DNA of 64,000 nucleotides from Rickettsia typhi (GTDB lineage Bacteria; Pseudomonadota; Alphaproteobacteria; Rickettsiales; UBA1997). The notes below the pieces were generated by a model that was not told the DNA's origin, made no database searches, and worked only from the letters and a program-made list of their open reading frames with translations. The stretch covers positions 62,001 through 126,000 of the forward strand of contig CAMBFC010000001.1 in assembly GCA_945865905.1 (NCBI GenBank). Reading direction: 5' to 3'. The translations under genes were made by a program, and so were the position numbers. Positions 30,001 through 35,327 of the stretch are shown piece by piece; the stretch's first letter is position 1; every line of letters begins with the position of its first letter.

Positions 30001-32837
30001 TTATATTCTATCGCAGCCTTATTGACCATTGAAAATAAAACATAATTTGATTCAGTTGGCTTTGGAAAATCTTTATACTTTGATTTTGCTGGATTTGGTG
30101 CCTCTATTTTTGGTTTAGCTACTTGTGATTGTGCCACGCCCCCAACACTAGGTGCTGGTGGTTGTGGTTGTGGTTGTGGTTGTGGCGTAATCACCATTAG
30201 TATATCTTCGTTAATCGCCGCATTTAGAATATTAGGATTATCCATGTTGCTTGCCATTGCCGCATCAACACTTTGATATCCGCCCTCGTTGCCAGGCATT
30301 GCATGAGGATCTCCGCAATTTGTTGTTGCAACAACAAAGCTGTCAACTGGTGCGAAAGCGTCGCACTGAGGCGTTCCGCCCCATGCACCATCACCCATCA
30401 ATTCATTAACAAGAATTTTTATTTTTGCAGCCTCCACCTCTTCTGCTGCACCGTTACTCCACGGCAAATCTAGGCGCTTAATTTTACCAAAAAAGTTTTT
30501 TTTCTGTGCGTCAGGTAAGGCTGCAATTTCTTCTAACGCTAATCTGATGCCGCACATTCGAGCTTCGATTACAAGAGGATGATTTTTGCCAATTCCCTCA
30601 GCAAAAAAACCCATTCCGGCTTTTAAAAATCTGAAGCAAACTTTATCGTTATCATTTAAAGTGTCCTCCGCCGATTTTTTAGCAGCCAATAATGCTTGGA
30701 TAAATTCTATTTTAATTGCAAGAGCAACTAGATCTAGGTCAATTTTTCCCGGAACTCCACGCCAGAATACTTCCAAACTTTTAGATGAGGCAACTTTAGG
30801 CCTTTCACCGTACATAACCCTAAACATGTCATTTTGCCAAGTTTCATAGCCCGCAGGAAGATTCGCCTCCGCAGCATTATCGGGATAAAAAAACATTCCC
30901 CCAGTATTTCTAAAATCATTTTGCCATTGCAAACCAGATTGATCGATAACAATTCGTTTTTTATCATCATTGGGACCAAGTTTTGTGATGCTACTTTTGT
31001 CGGGGTAGCCACCATAAGAATGAACCGTAACCAAACTGGCAACATTCGTGGCTTTAACTAAACAACGCAATCGCGAGATTTTATCCTCGCTCAATAGCTC
31101 ACTGTAAAGACCAAACTTCATAGCCCCAGTAGTGTTAGCTGCTTCATTTCTGGCTAATATTTGCAAGTGTTTCGCCGTAAGCTCTTGTGTGGTTTTCGGA
31201 ATCGTTTCCTCTTTGTTGTTGTAAGGATTTATGAACTTTGTGCCAAGAATTTTTGTGTTAGTAAGTAATTTTTGAAACTCTGCAAGAATTTTTTCAGGAC
31301 AATTTATCGCAGCAAAATTTTCATTTACAACAGGCTTTACTGTCGAACCTTCTTTACGACAAGCGCGCACTTTTTCTATTATAAAATTCGGGGCGGCAGT
31401 TTGCGCAGAAGCTTGCGGTGCTTTGGCGATTGCAGGTGCAGGTTTGACCGCTGGTTGATAGGCTACATCTCGTAATAATTTTTTGTCGATTATTTGCTGT
31501 GGCATTCGTTCTGTTGTGACAAGACTCAACATCAACCCTTTCGCTTCCAAATATTCACTTTTCGTCAAAAACTTATCAAGCTCAAGCAAGTCGAATTGTT
31601 CTTGATATATTCCAAAAAATTTTTTTCCTTCTTCTTTTTTTGCAATTGCTGCAACCAGCTGCTCTCTGACAATGTCATTGAAGATCTGTTTTTTTCTTAT
31701 TGCATTAACCTCACTTAGTGCAGTCCCGACAAATTCATTTTTTATTGAATCATATTTATCTGATATGAAATTTGTGTTTGCGACAATACCTCCCCCCCAG
31801 CAAAAACCAAGGGCTAACTTGAGCTTTGCAAAGTCGAAGCTCTCGATACCATCTAACAATTTTTTTTGCGCTATAAAATCTCTTGCCTGATCAGCCAAAG
31901 TCAATGCTAGAGGTCTTTGATGACTATCCGCCCGAGAATTCTGAAAGCCACTATATGGAGTAAGCTTCGCAATCTCTTGCTGGCTAAATTTTGTTGAGTC
32001 TGCTTTTGATAATAAATTCTGCGCCGCTACATTTTCAACAACTCTAACTATATGTTCTGTTTGCTTTCTGTCATAAACATAAAGCTTAAGATCAGGCCTT
32101 TCTTTTAAAACTTTAAGCGCGACACTTATATCTTCTTTATTCATTAGCCCAGAGCTATAATCAAGCACAATTCCAGCAATCGGATTTATAGTGCCTTTTT
32201 GTAAAACTAGCGCTTCATTTAATCTTGCCACTCCCTTCCCTTTATAACGCCCTTTCTCTCTTAGATCAAAATATTTTCTGAATACATTCGCAGCAAAAAC
32301 TTCAGCGCTTCCTGTCTTTAAATATTTCCCATCATCAGCTCCAGATACTGTTTTTTGCCATTTTGCATGATTGACGACTGGAAAAAATGAGCCCATGCCA
32401 CCACCCATCCTAGCCATTTTATTGGGATGCTTGCTCTCCTCAGCACTCGATCCCCAGTCGTCGCCACTAGCAGATCCTTTTTTTAATTGTTCTATTGGAA
32501 TTAAAGAACCGCTTCTATACGCAAAAAAGTCAGCATAAGGCACTTCAATTTCATTTGGATTCAAAACAAATCCAATTTTCGATTCATTGAATAATGTGAC
32601 CGGAACATTTTTTCCAGCTTCACCAGACCATACTAAAGTTGATGCACAAGCTTTTGACCCAACATGACCTAGCGCACCATTTGATTTATAAAAATTTGCT
32701 AAAGAATATTCCAGGCGCTGTGCATCGCCCATTGAAAATAATATCCAATTTGCGGAAGCTTTTTGCGATTCCTTCGCACTTGGGGGTGGTAGTAGTGCGG
32801 CCGAAATCGGTATTTCTGCAGGAAGCTCTCCATCCAT
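21027..32837 (-). CDS. giant multidomain protein (3936 aa), putative polyvalent effector
   Basis: Single uninterrupted ORF; repeated N-terminal modules, two Ulp1-like signatures, ankyrin-like repeats, PP2C motifs, repeated linkers. Confidence 0.85.
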   Translation of the reverse strand: MDGELPAEIPISAALLPPPSAKESQKASANWILFSMGDAQRLEYSLANFYKSNGALGHVGSKACASTLVWSGEAGKNVPVTLFNESKIGFVLNPNEIEVPYADFFAYRSGSLIPIEQLKKGSASGDDWGSSAEESKHPNKMARMGGGMGSFFPVVNHAKWQKTVSGADDGKYLKTGSAEVFAANVFRKYFDLREKGRYKGKGVARLNEALVLQKGTINPIAGIVLDYSSGLMNKEDISVALKVLKERPDLKLYVYDRKQTEHIVRVVENVAAQNLLSKADSTKFSQQEIAKLTPYSGFQNSRADSHQRPLALTLADQARDFIAQKKLLDGIESFDFAKLKLALGFCWGGGIVANTNFISDKYDSIKNEFVGTALSEVNAIRKKQIFNDIVREQLVAAIAKKEEGKKFFGIYQEQFDLLELDKFLTKSEYLEAKGLMLSLVTTERMPQQIIDKKLLRDVAYQPAVKPAPAIAKAPQASAQTAAPNFIIEKVRACRKEGSTVKPVVNENFAAINCPEKILAEFQKLLTNTKILGTKFINPYNNKEETIPKTTQELTAKHLQILARNEAANTTGAMKFGLYSELLSEDKISRLRCLVKATNVASLVTVHSYGGYPDKSSITKLGPNDDKKRIVIDQSGLQWQNDFRNTGGMFFYPDNAAEANLPAGYETWQNDMFRVMYGERPKVASSKSLEVFWRGVPGKIDLDLVALAIKIEFIQALLAAKKSAEDTLNDNDKVCFRFLKAGMGFFAEGIGKNHPLVIEARMCGIRLALEEIAALPDAQKKNFFGKIKRLDLPWSNGAAEEVEAAKIKILVNELMGDGAWGGTPQCDAFAPVDSFVVATTNCGDPHAMPGNEGGYQSVDAAMASNMDNPNILNAAINEDILMVITPQPQPQPQPPAPSVGGVAQSQVAKPKIEAPNPAKSKYKDFPKPTESNYVLFSMVNKAAIEYNLENFSKNPQKACSATLMWSGSNQNNVPVTLYKGQAMGFVLDPKLIDVPYADFNASDTFGRVLPEKKKDGLKARYSGGMGELENDYKSKFPAKQGVVKGYAKYATNMARWARWEGEDLDTKGNRGGIYHDKGDVDIFAKNVWKRYFSYTKLENYNTRYATTKDTKRYGGEGTMEYNEALALQKGDKNPIQGIVLDVLSPNITQDMVSGATSILENNPNLRLYIYKSDSLEHIVKYCDNTKAKEILRKGFLAVVAGRYWNELSPLTTAPQAIGEVVAAKETLADSAKKHITNNGLLSLLDAASFNEQKDALLYAWGADIDCPSLLKEAPNKQSKYNKLKESFVGNKKGSDAIKHRQIFNDIAREQIIIAIAKKNPVFAASYQEKFNELDLSKFLYESEYQESKMKMLEAIADAALVEEPDFAALADLAQYSGQVSPPKGPLVLPVSGAAKAKDPHAMPGNEGGYQSVDAAMASNMDNPNILNAAINEDILMVITPQPQPQPQPQPQPQPQPQPPVALPYAPIKYAEIKYSAIYNEFFKPNGLVAKNIKKAIKPGLTLAMVKGEGSEAETRQSRMMETANNGFSDNEQEDEMLQDDLVSSASAFFINPQEALVIVRAATDGTDINGIEDVKQIIQNAIINQQVIAFPLRIGAHFISVVIDVQDRAIRITNSGAKIGDNDASLNKVIEDLQTALKDKYSNVFSSVVTPDNERVSQHDVLCNFHAVLNGAIGVLRVKHKATISKECQDGITPEGLRAIREKISNIFGENIGGTGFKEIIKDAQQKYIDAEYVKNKLKGMFKLQEGQDLLDIEAVFQAAQLEVLKDLLPHFPQDNVTLNRVAKKASLQEKDNSIRLDSKAYSQELSKIEASQEAIGPDEFAHYISSNNGLIDTSSYNNNILPKLILLQECAAGNKAKKVMFQKRVAFAAGVQLVIAPILYQSSEVSKYVNRSGADDSREIKKLPSFVEAILQLDGSNYEQVQKEAVDLFKQDVKGLQESMVSKKDAMWRAQALCNPSLEHQGSEEQMKQYFEGKGDNAKTKKILLDFIRKNPDLEMCSMTALNVINSAAVSSLGLTATNKRLREAINNDNLESAKEAIKEGASVMAISYTHFNKAVEPFVFSQKLLIAAEDQKLGGIKALIDKGAIPTFVGANEKTALQIAAARNSNRDVITYLSQNVNPDIKIKALEIAIEKCNFPAADALIPQIDDFKILSKLQIKLDEYIKAKTTEESKSKTEEGPANILKSERIKDAIIQCLGSKISGYLQEVLNASQERYGNLFGVKANDDSIEFKINATATSENGNKKDVLLEFLVSKNNTSGHKIYIKNKETYETCSQAALNFICEDVALHTTKLKVDAVHAPVAGAAKAKAVELQPKVTSILSDIQIFCDPGSNINIDQSAVASPTPELALVCEEGVRKKAEAIFTTKSLVLKPPEAGVAAQTFAKAPQASAQEDLKIVSAIMDDEVTARLLSQQDAAENLAAALQLAKDNLLAQQTAQGNGIDDATNIEADLKNKDKQISGGTFVEMLQSLITIDEYGVSFSNDDDPRVSRYVKINQNRKINDLIPITSTSGIDIIPINNDAGYKDNGQSNHWVIAIVDHKAKAIVCFDPKGNFFNTLGLVNDRGAQDDAKVREALFGNNTAYAAYSVTSAYEPPGVAAPIPAETIQKNNDNVNCGPLCAQFAKLYLDGRSNVAPVEGQDLKYTVSTWVQTLQYNSTLAAATNNPIQIRTDFLAQIHGDRVPSSNLNPGQGDGAKVQSGVVAKEADIFGREFVPSAAIIPQAKVPGVVVKKSEALFSWPEDKEQDFGFYAADSAGKGIVIAEDVGGRDEQQDAAFVGIVTDQGAIDNPGDFFTTTVQQIVEANKGQQNGTTFCSVIAQKTADSKDVKFTTANLGDSRVFVVVRNKVTGAARAIALTEDHAPALKRVKDHVQENGGSVLFNRVNGILAVGASVGDFGVRGEDAQNPLLTTPDVWSSSLSTFLSEEELDSENTEVVLFASCDGLFEKSIKVDQKTTLTDNGIALKDEDNAKYNAAVMFGTNMQPKKSVADHAREVPVGQNLADHLVEAAKIGRSTDNISVVAIPIFSGGKVAIDQPMIATVCDGHGTTYRGKKSSDKYTFDRKRGSTTEEGFSDQRFQDGYDPAKHADGSIVAARAAAQLFVAAKTQEIAGTEIGPERALLQGEIVRQKGLSAAKAKTAAPTAVSSQPVTLNYDSDTAAEKFPSPEAPKALLALEDTKRQEILGGTKITITQEELVHARRFLALVAITGGQSQVNGNTQAALYRDTGILPKETPVEDGSPLADRIEAMSLLITEDNIKKFYKRLIEKRPLVFWIDDDQYLLRDGKMQGVGCPGDNNLAEYINYSEMEFGAMLQVSGPTQFINNGSRGNKGGPSANDHEEFGRISAIVGARCEINDGMEAFHCIGGNLAREVAKHTQATAAGGSLKADLGRIKGVNKEFVEGYQSIWGKFYEGHQNTQADDDVRDFEAIEHRLYISYKKFFADSIANATDTNKKAYIRLTGLGDGVWAGGDKHKPEIGNAIGRAARRVFDGLTAEQKGKIAAIEFVQFGDREPCFNGFKGKLVLASGGGLNEVDIISSKGGNPNFAHTIPDKYRGATLCVNFAWDSGSYVGNELWLDGKENLTPQYEGDDIHNTKAASGDPAAACCSSIPVSMNPDYNPQFLDRIEVVMTDCKLVQVGDALDELKKWCSQNRAVTEAKLKMEAEAKRLAEAKRLEEKERLRKEAAAKAKAAAIEKEKASFATKSLVLKGPKWGVVETFTTEDAVKKKMEGVEITKTGTDDVISLAQVMGKEGEAISAQDYASRGVLTKATKAAQVVRETINAAQYKAQGMEQHKRYGTSKDRVFGNPQHRAVDFKGVDFGTVEGMKTDLKKEYAIIKPNFVNCKFDENCRFPANVDWIAAENFSDCEINLQCFDGNAAKDTIIAKLKEVFKDSIADGATVCKIPKREQSKAAGAPSTSPHTTIAQFRLATETEIGAASAK
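22000..23060 (-). other. C-terminal module of giant ORF related to the domain ending in DPHAMPGNEG earlier in the same protein
   Basis: AYIRLTGLGDGVWAGG...IAAIEFVQFGD...CVNFAWDSGSYVGNELW vs CFRFLKAGMGFFAEG...IKRLDLPW...VATTNCGDPHAMPGNEG. Confidence 0.45.
23690..24600 (-). other. PP2C-type phosphatase domain in giant ORF
   Basis: GGRDEQQDAAF, NGTTFCSVIAQ, TTANLGDSRVFVVV, LTEDHAP, VNGILAVGASVGDF, LFASCDGLFEKS, STDNISVVAIPI, ATVCDGHGT. Confidence 0.8.
24960..25420 (-). other. Ulp1/C48-like cysteine protease signature 2 in giant ORF
   Basis: SNHWVIAIVDHKAKAIVCFDPKG ... ETIQKNNDNVNCGPLCAQFAKLYLDG (H, D, Q, C order). Confidence 0.65.
26430..26800 (-). other. ankyrin-like repeats in giant ORF
   Basis: NDNLESAKEAIKEGASV..., LLIAAEDQKLGGIKALIDKGAIPTFVGANEKTALQIAAARNSNRDVITYLSQNV. 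Confidence 0.6.
27820..28140 (-). other. Ulp1/CE-clan-like cysteine protease signature 1 in giant ORF
   Basis: GAHFISVVIDVQDRAIRITNSGAK ... NERVSQHDVLCNFHAVLNGAI (H, N/D, Q, C). Confidence 0.45.
28465..28523. repeat. GGTTGT hexanucleotide tract encoding (PQ)n linker, tract 1
   Basis: ggttgtggttgtgg... encodes PQPQPQPQPQPQPQPQ on minus strand. Confidence 0.9.
28507..28650. repeat. 144-bp exact direct repeat, copy 1 (partner 30169-30312)
   Basis: Identical DNA encoding DPHAMPGNEGGYQSVDAAMASNMDNPNILNAAINEDILMVITPQPQ. Confidence 0.9.
30158..30185. repeat. GGTTGT hexanucleotide tract encoding (PQ)n linker, tract 2
   Basis: Shorter tract of the same hexanucleotide. Confidence 0.9.
30169..30312. 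repeat. 144-bp exact direct repeat, copy 2 (partner 28507-28650)
   Basis: Same DNA, offset 1662 bp. Confidence 0.9.
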
Positions 32838-32877
32838 AAAACTTAAATTAATTCTTAAAAAATAAACTTTTTACCAC

Positions 32878-33036
32878 TCATCCCTCAATTATACCATTTT
32901 TCACATCATTTGCAACAGCCAAAATAAAAGCCTCAATCTCCTCTGGAGCGATTAGAGTCAAATCTTCCCCCTCGCCCTCCTCTATTTGATGTAAAATCAC
33001 CACGCGATTTTGTTGATCTAAATACAAACTACTCAT
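32878..33036 (-). pseudogene. 52-aa ORF equal to the C-terminus of the 377-aa protein (duplicated 3' fragment)
   Basis: MSSLYLDQQNRVVILHQIEEGEGEDLTLIAPEEIEAFILAVANDVKNGIIEG* vs TMYLDQQNRVVILHQIEEGEGDDLTLIAAEEIEGFVLAVANDVQKS*. Confidence 0.8.
32903..33026. repeat. 124-bp direct repeat, copy 1 (partner 34086-34209)
   Basis: Ungapped alignment, about 9 mismatches in 124. Confidence 0.9.
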
Positions 33037-34015
33037 CACTTAATTCAAGACTTACCCTGTCTCTCTCAATAAGATTTTTTAACTCCTCTTCTCGCGGCAA
33101 ATATAAACGATATTTACTAGCAAAAAGCTTTTCATTTTCTGCAAGTACTGAATATTTTACAATTGTCTCATCTTTTTCGGTGCATAATATTAATCCAATC
33201 GTCGGATTATCATCTTCGCTTTTCTTAAGATCATCATACATGCGAACATACATATCCATTTGCGCGATTGCCTCGTGATCTAATTTATGAGTTTTTAAAT
33301 CTATCAATACAAAACATTTAAGGTGATAATTATAAAAAACTAGATCGATAAAAAAATCTGCCGTATCAGTTGTAATATGTTGCTGCCTTGCTACAAAAGC
33401 GAAACCTTTTCCAAGCTCCATTAAAAATTGCTGAAGATGATTTATTAGAGCCGTTTCAATTTTATTTTCTGTAATAGAAATTTTATCTGGAAAGCCTAAA
33501 AATTCAAAAATATATGGATCTTTTATGATATTTTCTGGAACTGGTTTTTGAGTGATTTTATCATCTAAAATTCTACCAACATATTGTGTTTTGATATTTC
33601 GTTGCAGCGTTCGCGTATCCCAACCCTCATCAGAAGAATGTTCTATATATTGCAATCGAAGTTGCTCACTTTCAACGCGACTAATGATGCGGTAATGTGT
33701 CCAGCTTAATTCGGTACGCACTGCGTTCCAAATTGGAAATGCCAAGTAAAATGCCCTAATATTGTTTAAATTGCGCTCATCAAAACCTTTGCCAAACTCA
33801 ATTGTAAGAAGGTTTGCAAGGTTTTTTAAGGTTGATTTTCCGTATAATGCTTTTGTTTTTCCATCTTGCTCATTTTCAACAATAATTTCTCCGATTTTCC
33901 AATATGTTTTTAGCAAGATTGAGTTGTTGTTTTTATAGGCGGTTTTTCTTGCTTGAACTATTATTGCAGCGATTGAGGCAAATAGTGGTTGTTTTTGGTT
34001 TTCTATGTCGCTCAT
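33029..34015 (-). CDS. DUF1016 / YhcG-like PD-(D/E)XK nuclease family protein
   Basis: N-terminal ARKTAYKNNNSILLKTYWKIGEIIVENEQ; C-terminal FFIDLVFYNYHLKCFVLIDLKTHKLDHEAIAQMDMYVRMYDD. Confidence 0.88.
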   Translation of the reverse strand: MSDIENQKQPLFASIAAIIVQARKTAYKNNNSILLKTYWKIGEIIVENEQDGKTKALYGKSTLKNLANLLTIEFGKGFDERNLNNIRAFYLAFPIWNAVRTELSWTHYRIISRVESEQLRLQYIEHSSDEGWDTRTLQRNIKTQYVGRILDDKITQKPVPENIIKDPYIFEFLGFPDKISITENKIETALINHLQQFLMELGKGFAFVARQQHITTDTADFFIDLVFYNYHLKCFVLIDLKTHKLDHEAIAQMDMYVRMYDDLKKSEDDNPTIGLILCTEKDETIVKYSVLAENEKLFASKYRLYLPREEELKNLIERDRVSLELSDE

Positions 34016-34072
34016 ATTTTTGTTTTGGTGAATAAAATATTTACTTGATTTTAGAGGTTTTTTGTGGCTAAT

Positions 34073-35206
34073 TCATGATTTTTGTACATCATTTGCAACA
34101 GCCAAAACAAACCCCTCAATCTCCTCTGCAGCGATTAGAGTCAAATCATCCCCTTCCCCCTCCTCTATTTGATGCAAAATCACCACGCGATTTTGCTGAT
34201 CTAAATACATCGTATAAAAAATATTCTTCAGGTTTAAGCTGTAATAAGGCTTCTCGTCATCTTCTGGATCGGGGGCAAAAATAAATTCGGGGCAATCTTC
34301 TGATTTGGCCAATTCGGCAACTTTTTCATAGCAAGCCTTAAGTGCATCACCTTGCGCAGCTATAATATCACAAGCTTCTAAAATTTCTGCATGAGCATCT
34401 TGCAACATTAAGCGGCATTCTTTGGATGAAATTATCGCATCAAAATCACCATCTCGCCTAATTAATTGATCAGCAAAAACTGAATAGATGTGATGCTCGG
34501 CCCTAATTATTAACTCATCATCTTCATCTTCTATCACGCAAGCTGGCAAGGCTTGTATTTTTTGCCTTAAATCATCAATTATCGCTTGGCGCAATTCTGC
34601 ATCTTTGGTTAATTCTACAATTTCTGTTTCTTCAAATGATTTTGGGGCGATAATTGGGATTAGTAGCGCGCTTATTCTTTCAACAGCTTCGGTTAGTTCG
34701 GTTGAACTTAAAACTATTGTATCTTCTTGGCCATTTTGCAAAACAACGCGCTCAAGCAAATATGGGCATTCATCATCAATCATCACATATTTGTGTTCTT
34801 CGGCGGTTAGTGTAAATTCGTAGCAATCTTCAACTGTTGCTGGCTCTTTGATTGAGATTAGGTTTGCTATTGCCGATGGCCTTTTTGCAACACTTTTTAT
34901 ATTGGAGCAACAATATTGTATGCCCGATTCTAATTTAGCTTGGATCGATAATTTTAGAGCATCGATCGCCGCTTGCGTTTCGACATTTTCAGAATCTAAT
35001 ATTTTTTCTGAATATTCACCATCTTCATGCATTTCAATTGCCTTAATTTTATCGTGGCAAACGATATATTCTTTGCCATTTTCAACTTTTATTATTATTT
35101 CATGAATTGCTACGCCATCAACAATATCAACCATTAGCTTGATGATGCCCGCTGATATTTGTTCTAAACTTTGGTTTAGTTCATTAATTTGCGCTTGAAA
35201 AGACAT
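34073..35206 (-). CDS. hypothetical repeat protein (377 aa, about four degenerate internal repeats)
   Basis: Repeating units ending YIVCHDKIKAIEMHEDG, YVMIDDECPYLLERVVLQNG, YSVFADQLIRRDGD, YTMYLDQQNRVVILHQIEEG. Confidence 0.65.
   Translation of the reverse strand: MSFQAQINELNQSLEQISAGIIKLMVDIVDGVAIHEIIIKVENGKEYIVCHDKIKAIEMHEDGEYSEKILDSENVETQAAIDALKLSIQAKLESGIQYCCSNIKSVAKRPSAIANLISIKEPATVEDCYEFTLTAEEHKYVMIDDECPYLLERVVLQNGQEDTIVLSSTELTEAVERISALLIPIIAPKSFEETEIVELTKDAELRQAIIDDLRQKIQALPACVIEDEDDELIIRAEHHIYSVFADQLIRRDGDFDAIISSKECRLMLQDAHAEILEACDIIAAQGDALKACYEKVAELAKSEDCPEFIFAPDPEDDEKPYYSLNLKNIFYTMYLDQQNRVVILHQIEEGEGDDLTLIAAEEIEGFVLAVANDVQKS
34086..34209. repeat. 124-bp direct repeat, copy 2 (partner 32903-33026)
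   Basis: See copy 1; lies at 3' end of the 377-aa gene. Confidence 0.9.
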
Positions 35207-35327
35207 ATTTTTGTAAAAAAATTATTAAACTGGACAGCAATTCTTATTTTTATTAGAATTATTTGCAAGATTACAGTTGCGGCGCTAAAAAGGCTCTGTC
35301 AATTTTAAACATTAAATTTTGAGCAAG

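Noticed and set aside
21088-32839. Many plus-strand ORFs (60-183 aa) opposite the giant ORF
   Set aside because: Antisense to a single long coding frame with recognisable domains; compositions look like shadow ORFs.
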